64,000 bases of DNA from Klebsiella aerogenes. Its GTDB lineage: Bacteria; Pseudomonadota; Gammaproteobacteria; Enterobacterales; Enterobacteriaceae. The notes below the pieces were generated by a model. The model searched no databases and was not told where the DNA came from. It saw nothing but the letters and a program-made list of their open reading frames with translations. Below are positions 17,135 to 25,029 of this stretch, piece after piece (the first letter of the stretch is position 1; each line of letters begins with the position of its first letter). Position numbers and translations under genes: made by a program. The stretch covers positions 1,736,001-1,800,000 of the forward strand of contig CP119076.1 in NCBI GenBank assembly GCA_029027985.1, read 5' to 3'.

Positions 17135-19303
17135 ATGCCAGAGATTAAGAACTGGGGGGCGACGCCTGACGATTGGTTCCACTTCGATCTGGTGCTGGGC
17201 CGTACTGACCAGCTGCTGCCGGTCGTGTGCAATCCGAACGCTGCCATTTCCCCCAACAGCAAACTGAAAGCGCTGGGCAAAACGCCGAGCCTGTATAACC
17301 GCGACCGCCTGGCAACTGGTATCAAAGACTGGACAGAGCATGTTGTGACTGAGCACGACTTTGCGCGCTGGTCAAAAGAGCCTGATTACGGGATTTGCGT
17401 TCGTACCGGTAACGGCTGGCTGGCGCTCGATTGCGACAGCGAAGACGCCGACGTGCAGCAAAAGATCCGCGACCTGCTCGCGCAGCTGCTGGGCGACGTT
17501 CCGCCGCGGCGCTGGCGTGCGAACAGCAATAAATGCCTGTACCTGCTGGGTGTGGAAGGTGATTTCCGCAAACGCATTCACCGCCTCGAGGGCGAACTCG
17601 GCATTATCGAGCTGCTGGCCAACGGTCAACAATTCGTTGCCTGCGGTACGCACAGCAGCGGCGCCCGTATCGAATGGGATAACGAGCTGCCGGATGATCC
17701 GCCGGCGGTATCGGCTGACCAGCTCGAAACACTGTGGCAGCAGCTGGCCGACGTTCTCCCTGTATCGGTCACCACCGAAGCGGGTAGCAGTAAGATGCGT
17801 GACCGCTCAACCTTTACACCCGGCGCCACCGACGAAACGGCGGAATACCTGGACGCCAACGGCTGGACTCTGCTGGACGGTACCAACGGCGAGCGTTATA
17901 TCCGCTGCCCGTTCGAGGACGGACACAGTACCGGCGGCGACCCTACCAGTACGGTTTACTTCCCGGCGGGTACAGCTGGTTTTGACCTCGGCCATTTCAA
18001 GTGCCTGCACGCCAGCTGCGCCCACCGCAACGATGGTGATTACCTGAATGCTATCGGCATCCGCAACGACGATTTCGAAGACCTCACCAGCACCGAAATT
18101 GCCGAACCTTTACCGCTGCCGGCGTTCGAGCGTGACAAATGGGGGCGCATCGAGGCCACCATCAGCAACGCGGCCAAAGCGGTTGTGCGTCCTGATTTCG
18201 TGGATATCGATATTCGTTTCGACCAGTTCCGCGATGAAATCATGTTCGCACCGGCGGGCTCCGGCCAGTGGCAGGCGTTCACCGATCCGGATTACGCGCG
18301 CCTGCGTATCACGATGGAAAAACGCGGCTTTAAAGCGGTTGGGCGCGAGCTTATCCGCGATGTGGTACTGCTGGCCGCAGATGAACAGCCTTTCGATTCA
18401 GCGACTACCTGGCTGAACGGGCTGGAATGGGACGGCGTACCGCGCATCGAACATTTCTACCATACCCACTTCGGTACCGCCGATACGCCATACACCCGCG
18501 CGGTGTCCATGTACATGTGGACGGCGCTGGCGGGCAGGGTGCTGGAGCCCGGCATAAAAGCTGACATGGTGCCTATTCTCGTCGGGCGGCAGGGTTGCGG
18601 CAAGTCCTCGGGCGTGGAAGCGCTCAGCCCCGATCCTGCTTTCTTCACAGAGATATCGTTCGCAGAGAAAGACGACGACCTCGCGCGCAAGATGCGCGGG
18701 CGGCTGGTCGCTGAGATTGGCGAGCTGCGCGGCCTTAACACCAAAGAGCTGGAATCCATCAAGGCATTCGTGACGCGTACGCATGAGAACTGGATCCCCA
18801 AATACCGGGAGTTCGCTACGCAGTTCCCGCGTCGCCTTGTGTTCATCGGTACCACCAACGAAGACGAGTTCCTCGCGGATAAAACCGGTAACCGCCGGTG
18901 GTTGCCCGTCGAGGTCTCCAGCGTCGATGTGCAGGCTATTAAGCGCGACCTGCTACTGCTGTGGGCGGAAGCCCGCGAGACATTTAAGCGCCTCGGCGGT
19001 ATCCAGTTCCGCGATGCTGAACGCCTCGGCGCGAGTGTCCATGAGCAGTACACCATTAAAGACGCGTGGCTCGAGACGGTCGAGAAATGGCTCGATACAC
19101 CTGACCTGATGACTAATGACATTCCGCGAAATTGCGAATTTTTACGCGCTAGCGACGTGTTGCGCGATGCAATTGGGTTAGATCCTCGCCACATCGGAAA
19201 ACGCGAAGAAATGCGAATTAGTAATGTTTTGCAAAATTGCGGTTATAAGCGCGAAACAAGGCGCGTTGAAGGCAAGTTAATGAAGGTTTGGCGGCAAGCG
19301 TAA
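17135..19303 (+). CDS. Primase-polymerase / VapE-type helicase replication protein
   Basis: The 722-residue protein combines an N-terminal primase-polymerase-like domain (residues 1-200, acidic pair in WLALDCDSED near 97), a cysteine-containing linker (YIRCPFEDGHSTGG, HFKCLHASCAHR) that may bind zinc, and a C-terminal VapE/D5-type AAA+ helicase. Walker A is VGRQGCGKSS (about 482), with the Walker B-like region RLVAEIGEL and sensor IGTTNEDEFL. It should initiate and unwind phage DNA. An iteron array overlaps its stop codon and follows it, suggesting that the origin lies beside its own initiator. Confidence 0.9.
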   Translation: MPEIKNWGATPDDWFHFDLVLGRTDQLLPVVCNPNAAISPNSKLKALGKTPSLYNRDRLATGIKDWTEHVVTEHDFARWSKEPDYGICVRTGNGWLALDCDSEDADVQQKIRDLLAQLLGDVPPRRWRANSNKCLYLLGVEGDFRKRIHRLEGELGIIELLANGQQFVACGTHSSGARIEWDNELPDDPPAVSADQLETLWQQLADVLPVSVTTEAGSSKMRDRSTFTPGATDETAEYLDANGWTLLDGTNGERYIRCPFEDGHSTGGDPTSTVYFPAGTAGFDLGHFKCLHASCAHRNDGDYLNAIGIRNDDFEDLTSTEIAEPLPLPAFERDKWGRIEATISNAAKAVVRPDFVDIDIRFDQFRDEIMFAPAGSGQWQAFTDPDYARLRITMEKRGFKAVGRELIRDVVLLAADEQPFDSATTWLNGLEWDGVPRIEHFYHTHFGTADTPYTRAVSMYMWTALAGRVLEPGIKADMVPILVGRQGCGKSSGVEALSPDPAFFTEISFAEKDDDLARKMRGRLVAEIGELRGLNTKELESIKAFVTRTHENWIPKYREFATQFPRRLVFIGTTNEDEFLADKTGNRRWLPVEVSSVDVQAIKRDLLLLWAEARETFKRLGGIQFRDAERLGASVHEQYTIKDAWLETVEKWLDTPDLMTNDIPRNCEFLRASDVLRDAIGLDPRHIGKREEMRISNVLQNCGYKRETRRVEGKLMKVWRQA

Positions 19304-19476
19304 CCACCTGTTACCACCTCCATTGTGTAGGTGGTAACAATTTAATTCATTGAAATTTAAAGGATGTTACCACTGTTACCACTGTTACCACCTATTTACT
19401 AAAAACCCCATATATATATATAAGTCGTTCAGGGAAAGGTTAGAAAGATGGTGGTAACAGTGGTAACAGTGGTAAC
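19300..19476. other. Iteron array: probable phage replication origin
   Basis: The 9-mer GTTACCAC(C/T) occurs in ordered clusters: a facing pair at 19310 and 19330 (with a near-copy at 19300), three head-to-tail copies at 19366, 19375 and 19384, and three inverted copies at 19450, 19459 and 19468. The mirror-image triplets flank an AT-rich core (ACCCCATATATATATATAAG region, 19406-19423). The array directly follows the primase-helicase gene. Iterons around an AT-rich unwinding element are the standard layout of an origin. Confidence 0.65.
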
Positions 19477-19509
19477 ACGCCCAACATGTAATTTATTGCG
19501 GGTAGCGAT

Positions 19510-19635
19510 ATGAAATCACCAGTTAACGCACTCAACGGCGATTCAGCGGCGCCGGATTCTCAACAAAACCGCTCTCTATGCTCGCGCGTGCGCGCGTTTT
19601 GCGAGGTGGCCTATGCCAGTCGTTGCCACGTTTAA
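19510..19635 (+). CDS. Possible 41-residue protein upstream of the HTH gene
   Basis: An ATG at 19510, with a weak GGG-containing site before it, opens 41 codons (MKSPVNALNGDSAAPD to YASRCHV). It ends 22 bases inside the following HTH gene, whose translation it could drive. No family is recognised. Confidence 0.4.
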   Translation: MKSPVNALNGDSAAPDSQQNRSLCSRVRAFCEVAYASRCHV

Positions 19636-19882
19636 AACAGACTGGTTCCGTGTCATCAGCGACATAACCAGGACGGGGATCCCGCTGCAGGAGATAGCCC
19701 GCGAGCTGGATGTATCGAAGTCTGCTATCATCGGCTGGAAGCAGGGCGCAGCACCGAACCACCATACGGGCGAAGCGCTGATAGACTTCTGGTGTTACGT
19801 CACACAGCGCCCGCGCTCCGAGCTGCCGGCGCAGGTCACATCACGGCGATTCGTATACGCCTGGCGCACAAAGCGCATGTGA
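19613..19882 (+). CDS. Small helix-turn-helix protein, candidate late regulator
   Basis: The 89-residue basic protein has a helix-turn-helix at residues about 22-45 (IPLQEIARELDVSKSAIIGWKQG). The rest is an unassigned region with RRFVYAWRTKRM at the end. It is the last gene of the rightward early side and lies directly before the late region, the place held by late activators or antiterminators in lambdoid phages. No other rightward regulator is seen here, so it is the best candidate to act at the five repeated late-promoter motifs. That link is inference. Confidence 0.7.
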   Translation: MPVVATFKTDWFRVISDITRTGIPLQEIARELDVSKSAIIGWKQGAAPNHHTGEALIDFWCYVTQRPRSELPAQVTSRRFVYAWRTKRM

Positions 19883-19897
19883 ACATGAAAACTTGCA

Positions 19898-19948
19898 AAA
19901 ACAGGGCGTTCACTGACTAAAAACGCTATGCAAAAACCGCCCTGTTTT
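19898..19948. terminator. Long-loop inverted repeat ending the replication operon
   Basis: AAAACAGGGCG and CGCCCTGTTTT are perfectly complementary over 11 bp across a 29-base loop, with A and T runs on the two sides, so it can terminate in either direction. Inside, GCGTT and AACGC could form a competing smaller hairpin. It separates the early genes from the late region. Confidence 0.55.
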
Positions 19949-20101
19949 ATGCACGATTTATGCAGCCGATTTTCATACTTTCCCGCCAGCAAACCGCAAC
20001 AAATAACCTCTTCACGCTAAATCGGTAACGAGTGCCGATCGCGTGGTGCCGATAACGTACATTATGTTAAATCAGGCCGTTTTTTAACAAATTATCCATT
20101 T

Positions 20102-20160
20102 GGTCAGGATTCCGACCAACACCCCTGCGCACACTCTAGGCTCCACGTTCCACAGGAGCC
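20102..20160 (+). promoter_or_regulatory. Late promoter motif copy 1 with RBS hairpin
   Basis: GGTCAGGATTCCGACC (20102-20117) is followed after 12 bases by CACACT (20130-20135). Transcription is predicted to start near 20142. GGCTCC (20139-20144) pairs with GGAGCC (20155-20160), which contains the GGAG of the first late gene. A transcript starting at the predicted site would lack part of the 5' arm. The motif is seen; promoter activity is inferred. Confidence 0.6.
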
Positions 20161-20166
20161 ACCACA

Positions 20167-20565
20167 ATGGCACGACAGAAGAAAACCATCGAGACACCGG
20201 GGCAGGAGACAACGCAGCCGCAGGACGCCACCGGCGCGGCGCTGAACGCTGAAACTACCGAACCGTCGGTGCAGCAGAACGTTGCGACGCTGCTGGGCGC
20301 TACGGCGCTGGCCGAGCGCAACGCCATTCTTGCCACGCTCAATGCGCAGGGCGCCACCATCGTTGCGCGCTTCGAAGAGCTGGGCTTCACCGACCTGACT
20401 GACCAGAACCTTACCGACAACCTCGAATTCCTCACCCTCGTACGCAAAGCCACTGATGTAAGCACCGGCGGCGCGGGCGCAATGGTGACGAACGAAGAGG
20501 GCAAGCCGCAGCCGGTACGTGGCGCACCTGTATTAACCGAACACGGCTGGCATGTGCCGGGCTAA
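20167..20565 (+). CDS. Unrecognised first protein of the late operon
   Basis: The 132-residue protein is not recognised. It is Ala/Thr-rich at the N-terminus (ETPGQETTQPQDATGAALNAE), with a helical middle and a Gly-rich end. GGAG stands eight bases before the start and takes part in a hairpin. It precedes the small virion-like protein and the head-tail connector, so a structural or assembly role is likely by position only. Confidence 0.7.
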   Translation: MARQKKTIETPGQETTQPQDATGAALNAETTEPSVQQNVATLLGATALAERNAILATLNAQGATIVARFEELGFTDLTDQNLTDNLEFLTLVRKATDVSTGGAGAMVTNEEGKPQPVRGAPVLTEHGWHVPG

Positions 20566-20576
20566 GGAGACTTGTT

Positions 20577-20801
20577 ATGTGTGGGGGCGGTAGACCAAAA
20601 GTCGTGCAGCAGGATCCACAGGCTGAGGCAGATGCTGCAGCCGATGCGGCAGCGAAGGCCGCAAACGCCGACACTGCAGCGCGTAAGAAACGTAAGAAAG
20701 GCTCATCGCTGCTGGCGAGCGGTGCCGAAGGCGCCACGGATACAGGATCTTCCCTGCTGTCTACCGGCGCGCAGGCTGCAAAAAACACCTTAGGGGCATA
20801 A
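20577..20801 (+). CDS. Small Ala/Lys-rich virion-like protein
   Basis: The 74-residue protein begins MCGGGRPKVVQQDPQ, followed by an Ala-rich helix, a basic patch (ARKKRKKGSSLL) and a Gly/Ser-rich repeat (SSLLASGAEGATDTGSSLLS). Small proteins of this composition occur just before the connector in T7-like phages and have been compared to gp6.7/gp7.3-type tail or ejection proteins. The comparison is by position and composition. A motif NSLLSTGA recurs in the scaffold and SSLLSAGG in a later virion protein. Confidence 0.6.
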   Translation: MCGGGRPKVVQQDPQAEADAAADAAAKAANADTAARKKRKKGSSLLASGAEGATDTGSSLLSTGAQAAKNTLGA

Positions 20802-20804
20802 TCG

Positions 20805-22427
20805 ATGGATGATCTCGCCGTAAAGCTGGTTAAGCGTGCCGATACGCTGAAAGCCAACCGACAGGTGCACGAAAGCGTCTGGCGGGAATGCTATGACTAC
20901 ACCTATCCGCTGCGCGGCGCGGGGCTATCCGATGAGGTGCTGGACGCACAGAGCGCGAAATCAAAGGTGGCACGGCTGCTTGATGGCACGGCCACCGACA
21001 GCGCCCGCATGCTGGCGTCTGCTCTCATGTCCGGCATGACGCCGGCAAACGCACAGTGGCTGAACCTCGACAGCGAATCGCTGCCGGATGATGCCGCCGC
21101 GTGGTTGTCCACCTGTGCAACGCTGGTATGGGAAAACATCCACGCTGCAAACTTCGATGCTGAAGGCTATGAGGCTAACCTCGATGTGGTATGCGCCGGC
21201 TGGTTCGCGCTGTACATCGACGAAGACCGCGAAGAGGGCGGATTCTCGTTCCAGCAGTGGCCGCTGGCGCAGTGCTACGTCACATCCACCCGCCGCGATG
21301 GCATCGTGGACACGATTTATCGCCGCTACCAGCTCACCGCGGAGCAGGCGATTAAAGAATTCGGTGCGGATAAGGTCAGCAAAAAAATTCGCGATGCGGC
21401 CGCCAAAAAGCCGGATGACAAATTCGACTTCCTGCACTGCATTTTCCCGCGGGAAAACTACGTGGTGAATGCGCGCCTGGCTAAAAACCTGCGCTTTGCA
21501 TCGTACAACGTGGAAGTGAGCGGCAAGCTCATTGTGCGCGAATCCGGCTATCACGAATTCCCCTGCTGCGTACCGCGCTGGATGAAAATCCCCGGCACGC
21601 CGTACGGTATCGGCCCGGTATACGATGCGCTGCCGGACTGCAAAGAGCTGAACGAAACAAAGCGCATGGAGAAGGCCGCGCAGGATCTGGCAATTGCAGG
21701 GATGTGGATTGCGGAAGACGACGGCGTGCTGAACCCGCGCACGGTCAAGGTTGGCCCGCGACGCATCGTCGTGGCGAACAGCGTAGACAGCATGAAACCG
21801 TTGCTCACCGGCTCCGATTTCAACGTGGCATTTACCGCAGAAGAACGCCTGCAGGCGTCTATCCGCAAAATCATGATGGCCGATCAGCTGCAACCGCAGG
21901 ACGGCCCGGCAATGACCGCAACCGAAGTCCATGTGCGTGTGGCGCTGATCCGCCAGTTGCTCGGCCCGGTCTATGGTCGATTCCAGGCGGAATACCTGCA
22001 GCCGTTGGTAGAGCGCTGTTTCGGTCTGGCATTCCGTGCCGGTGTATTCCCGCCAGCACCGGATAGCCTGCAAAACGCCAATTTCAACGTGCGCTATATT
22101 TCGCCGCTTGCCCGCGCGCAGCAGCTGGAGAACGTCACCGCCATTGAACGTTTCGGCGCGAATATTGCGAACCTCGCCAATATCGACCAGGAGGTTATCG
22201 ATCTTCTCGATGCCGATGAAGCCGGTCGTGTGGTGGCTGATGCGCTCGGCGTGCCGGCTAAGGTTGTTCGTACTTCCGATGCGGTCGCAGAAATTCGCGA
22301 GAAGCGCCAGAAGGAACGGCAGCAGCAGGCAGGGCAGGCGCTGATGATGCAGGCAGGTAGCGAGGCGGCAACCACAGCAGGGCAGCAGGTGGGCGCAGCG
22401 CTGGGACAACGAGTAGCGGGGGGCTAA
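20805..22427 (+). CDS. Head-tail connector (portal) protein, T7 gp8-like
   Basis: The 540-residue protein fits the bacteriophage head-to-tail connecting protein family. The start DLAVKLVKRADTLKANRQVHESVWRECYDYTYPLR, the TDSARMLASALMSGMTP segment, and the long C-terminal helical part with MTATEVHVRVALIRQLLGPVYGRFQAEYLQPLV are typical. The dodecameric portal occupies one head vertex, guides DNA packaging and joins the tail. It is followed by a start codon overlapping its stop (TAATG), showing coupled translation. Confidence 0.9.
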   Translation: MDDLAVKLVKRADTLKANRQVHESVWRECYDYTYPLRGAGLSDEVLDAQSAKSKVARLLDGTATDSARMLASALMSGMTPANAQWLNLDSESLPDDAAAWLSTCATLVWENIHAANFDAEGYEANLDVVCAGWFALYIDEDREEGGFSFQQWPLAQCYVTSTRRDGIVDTIYRRYQLTAEQAIKEFGADKVSKKIRDAAAKKPDDKFDFLHCIFPRENYVVNARLAKNLRFASYNVEVSGKLIVRESGYHEFPCCVPRWMKIPGTPYGIGPVYDALPDCKELNETKRMEKAAQDLAIAGMWIAEDDGVLNPRTVKVGPRRIVVANSVDSMKPLLTGSDFNVAFTAEERLQASIRKIMMADQLQPQDGPAMTATEVHVRVALIRQLLGPVYGRFQAEYLQPLVERCFGLAFRAGVFPPAPDSLQNANFNVRYISPLARAQQLENVTAIERFGANIANLANIDQEVIDLLDADEAGRVVADALGVPAKVVRTSDAVAEIREKRQKERQQQAGQALMMQAGSEAATTAGQQVGAALGQRVAGG

Positions 22428-22660
22428 TGATTACAAAACAAGCATCACCGGCGGACTACAAGCGCATTTTCGAGGAAATGCCAGGCGGGCCGCAGGTGCT
22501 GGATGAATTAACGCGGCGATTTGGGCGCGCGGCGTACGTCCCCGGCGGTGCCGAGGGCGATCGTGAAACCTGTTACCGGGCCGGACAACGCGCCGTGCTC
22601 GATTTCATTCTGATGCAAATCAACCGTGCAGATGGAGTAAACGACGATGTGGAAGATTAA
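22427..22660 (+). CDS. Bbp19-like small phage protein
   Basis: The 77-residue protein (YKRIFEEMPGGPQVLDELTRRF, then YRAGQRAVLDFILMQIN) resembles the small Bbp19-type proteins found next to connectors in podoviruses. Its start overlaps the connector stop and its end overlaps the scaffold start by 14 bp. The role is unknown, with head assembly suggested by position. Confidence 0.7.
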   Translation: MITKQASPADYKRIFEEMPGGPQVLDELTRRFGRAAYVPGGAEGDRETCYRAGQRAVLDFILMQINRADGVNDDVED

Positions 22661-23495
22661 ACACTTATTCATGAACGCCGAGCAGGGCGCTGATGCGTCA
22701 GCTGGCAGTGCAGGGGGTAACGATGGCGGCAATGGTGGTGGTGCTGAAAATGCAGACGCTGGTAATTCTGCTGGTAATTCACTTCTCAGCACCGGTGCAG
22801 GCGAAGCGGGCGCGAATGACTGGATACCTGAAAAATACCGCGTTATGGGCGAAGGTGGAAAACTCGACATTGAAGGCTCTGCCCGCAAACTGGCGGATGC
22901 TCACACGTCTCTTGAAAAGCGCCTTGGCAGCGTCGGCACGCCGCCAAAAACTGCTGATGACTACGCCCCAGAGGTAAAGGCCGAAGGCTTCAACTGGGAA
23001 GAGTTCAAAGCTGATCCGCGCATGCAGTCGTTTATGAAATCGGCACACGGCAAGGGCATCACCAACGACCAGATGAGTTTCATCATCAGCGAGTATGCGC
23101 AAATCGCCCCATCGCTGGTTAACGGTGCAGCGGAACTTGATGCTGAATCCGCCACCACGCAGCTGCGCGAAGTCTGGAAGACAGACGCCGAATTTAACAA
23201 GAATATCGGCCTGGCCTTCCTCGCATTCAATTCCCTGACCGATGAAGGCGATCGCGGCCGCATCGATGAAATCGGCAATAACCCGATGGTGATCCGCATG
23301 CTGGCGAAAATCGGTGCGGAAATGCAGGAGGACGCACCGGCGGGCGCCGACAGTAACCCGGCAGAGCAGCAGACCATCCGCGATCTGATGAAGTCTGAAG
23401 CGTATATGAATCCTAAGCATGCCGACCATGAACGCGTATCTGCGCAGGTGAAAGCGTACTACCAGAAGCGTTACGGCGATCAAACCGTAGCGTGA
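22647..23495 (+). CDS. Capsid scaffolding protein, probable
   Basis: The 282-residue protein has a low-complexity Gly/Ala/Asn N-terminus (residues 10-60). A conserved-looking segment follows (WIPEKYRVMGEGGKLDIEGSARKLADAHTSLEKRLG) and then a long helical, acidic C-terminal half ending in a basic stretch (QVKAYYQKRYGD). It lies between connector and capsid, the T7 gp9 scaffold position, and matches phage scaffolds in charge and helix content. Scaffold guides procapsid assembly and leaves before maturation. Confidence 0.75.
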   Translation: MWKIKHLFMNAEQGADASAGSAGGNDGGNGGGAENADAGNSAGNSLLSTGAGEAGANDWIPEKYRVMGEGGKLDIEGSARKLADAHTSLEKRLGSVGTPPKTADDYAPEVKAEGFNWEEFKADPRMQSFMKSAHGKGITNDQMSFIISEYAQIAPSLVNGAAELDAESATTQLREVWKTDAEFNKNIGLAFLAFNSLTDEGDRGRIDEIGNNPMVIRMLAKIGAEMQEDAPAGADSNPAEQQTIRDLMKSEAYMNPKHADHERVSAQVKAYYQKRYGDQTVA

Positions 23496-23526
23496 CATGT
23501 CACAACTACGGTCTGGGCCACTGGTC

Positions 23527-23826
23527 TTATTGCTTATCAAGCAAATCGAGGCCAGTGGCTGTTATAAAGGTTTGCATGGTATCGATAAGCCAACGACCTT
23601 CGCCGCGTTTAGGGTTGTCTATCTGGGACCCATCCTCATCAATATATGCGTAATGAATGTCTGAGGATATCAGTCCTTTTTGATACATATAGAGAAGGTG
23701 GCCATCAAGTTTATCTTCGCCATAAGTCCTTAATAATTTGGTATATCCATCAGTCATTAATGGATGGGGATAAAACTCTTGCAAATATTTTAAGATATCG
23801 AAACAAACCTTTTCTTCAATTTTCAT
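23527..23826 (-). CDS. Moron gene: unrecognised winged-helix-like protein
   Basis: The protein of about 99 residues is encoded antisense to the late operon, between scaffold and capsid. It is much more AT-rich than its neighbours. Helical N-terminal sequence (KIEEKVCFDILKYLQEFYP), a middle segment (KLDGHLLYMYQKGLISSDIHYAYID) and a C-terminal strand-like part (ITATGLDLLDK) suggest a winged-helix fold. I place the start at ATG 23826 after AAGGA; a GTG lies one codon upstream. Orientation, composition and position mark it as a lysogenic-conversion (moron) gene. Confidence 0.65.
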   Translation of the reverse strand: MKIEEKVCFDILKYLQEFYPHPLMTDGYTKLLRTYGEDKLDGHLLYMYQKGLISSDIHYAYIDEDGSQIDNPKRGEGRWLIDTMQTFITATGLDLLDKQ

Positions 23827-23894
23827 CACTTCATTCCTTAGTTGCTTAGAGCATCACCAGTATGGCACTAGTTTTTGTGCAGATATAGGTATTT

Positions 23895-23928
23895 GGTCGG
23901 GATTCCGACCGTGCGCCTCGCTAACAAT
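23895..23928 (+). promoter_or_regulatory. Late promoter motif copy 2 (capsid)
   Basis: GGTCGGGATTCCGACC (23895-23910) is followed after 12 bases by AACAAT (23923-23928), with a start predicted near 23935. The -10 hexamer lies inside the 5' arm of the long stem that covers the capsid ribosome-binding site. Confidence 0.6.
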
Positions 23929-24059
23929 CACTCCACAACCAGCCCGGTGGGGACGCCGGATACCTGATTTTCCCGCAATGCGCCAGCGCCAACCGCATTG
24001 TGCTGATTTGGGCCGGGAAACCGATACCCCGCAGGCGATACTTTCTGGAGTGATTGTTA
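23922..24059 (+). promoter_or_regulatory. Nested RNA hairpin leader covering the capsid RBS
   Basis: Four nested stems are visible. P1 pairs 23922-23935 with 24046-24059 (14 perfect pairs) and buries GGAG and the A of the capsid AUG. P2 pairs GTGGGG (23947) with CCCCGC (24027), with one wobble. P3 pairs TTTCCCG (23969) with CGGGAAA (24014). P4 pairs CAATGCG (23976) with CGCATTG (23994), stacked directly on P3. Full-length transcripts should hide the capsid start. Transcripts from the local promoter would lack the P1 5' arm. Confidence 0.65.
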
Positions 24060-24970
24060 TGTCATTTGATACCGCTAAGAACATGATCACCGCTGCGTTT
24101 ATCCAGCAGTTCCATGATTCTTTCGAAATTGCCGCACAGCAGAAGGATTCCCGCCTGCAAGGTGCTGTTTACGACCGCGGCAACATCACCGGTGCGTCGT
24201 TCACCATCAACGATATGGGTACCATTGAAATGACCCAGATCACCGAGCGTTTCGGTGATACCGTCTGGGATCTGCCTGATGCCGGCACCCGTAATGCGCT
24301 GATGGCTGACTACGGCGTGTTCGTGCCGGTAGAAAAGCGCGACCTGCGCAAACTGCTTGCTGACCCGCAGGGGCCATATTTGCAGCTGACGCTGGCCGCA
24401 TCCAACCGCAAAAAGGATGACGTTATCTATCGTGCGCTGCTCGATACCGTTCTGCGCAAAACTTCTAACACTGGCGCGTACGCTCCGGTTGCGCTGCCTG
24501 CATCGCAGAAAATTGTCGCCGGCGGTACCGGGATGACCAAAGCGAAGCTAATCGCCGCCAAAGCGATGTTCCGCCGTAACGAGTGTGACGAGCAGAACGG
24601 TGAAGAGCTGTATATCACCTACAACGCCGACATGCTGACCCAAATCCTCAGCGATACCACACTGACCAGCGCCGACTTTATGGCAGTGAAAATGCTGCAG
24701 GAAGGTGCGGTGTCCGGTAACTGGCTGGGCTTTAAGTGGCTGGCCTACGAAAAACTGGATTCTGCATCCGCAGGCGATCCAGCCGTCACCACCAAAACCG
24801 CTGCGGCCTGGTGTAAATCTGCTGTGCATTTCGGTACCGGCGAAGAGTACAACGTCGATATCGGTCCGCGCCGCGATAAAAACAACACCATTCAGATTTC
24901 CGTCGATGCGTCCTATGGCGCAGGCCGCGCAGCGGAAAACAAAGTCGTCGCCATCGATTTCGTAGCATAA
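24059..24970 (+). CDS. Major capsid protein
   Basis: The 303-residue protein begins MSFDTAKNMITAAFIQQFHDSFEIAAQQKDSRL and shows features of the podoviral phage capsid protein family. These include the ITERFGDTVWDLPDAGTRNALMADYGVFVPVEKRDLRKLLADPQG segment, the receptor-like ELYITYNADMLTQIL strand and the C-terminal VDIGPRRDKNNTIQISVDASYGAGR. Position after scaffold and before the tail tubular genes supports it. I chose this ATG because GGAG lies eight bases upstream; the frame runs further upstream without a signal. A strong terminator follows. Confidence 0.88.
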   Translation: MSFDTAKNMITAAFIQQFHDSFEIAAQQKDSRLQGAVYDRGNITGASFTINDMGTIEMTQITERFGDTVWDLPDAGTRNALMADYGVFVPVEKRDLRKLLADPQGPYLQLTLAASNRKKDDVIYRALLDTVLRKTSNTGAYAPVALPASQKIVAGGTGMTKAKLIAAKAMFRRNECDEQNGEELYITYNADMLTQILSDTTLTSADFMAVKMLQEGAVSGNWLGFKWLAYEKLDSASAGDPAVTTKTAAAWCKSAVHFGTGEEYNVDIGPRRDKNNTIQISVDASYGAGRAAENKVVAIDFVA

Positions 24971-24986
24971 AGCCGCTGGTGCCTTT

Positions 24987-25013
24987 GCCGGGGGATATCT
25001 CCCGGCCTTTTTT
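24987..25013 (+). terminator. Terminator after the capsid gene
   Basis: GCCGGGGGAT and ATCTCCCGGC form a near-perfect stem followed by CTTTTTT. It will limit read-through and raise capsid expression over tail genes. Confidence 0.75.
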
Positions 25014-25029
25014 CATCTGAGGTAAGGCT

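Noticed and set aside
23922..24059. 14-bp inverted repeats as ends of a small transposon
   Set aside because: Only 110 bp lie between, no target duplication is seen, further nested stems exist, and the right arm coincides with the capsid ribosome-binding site.
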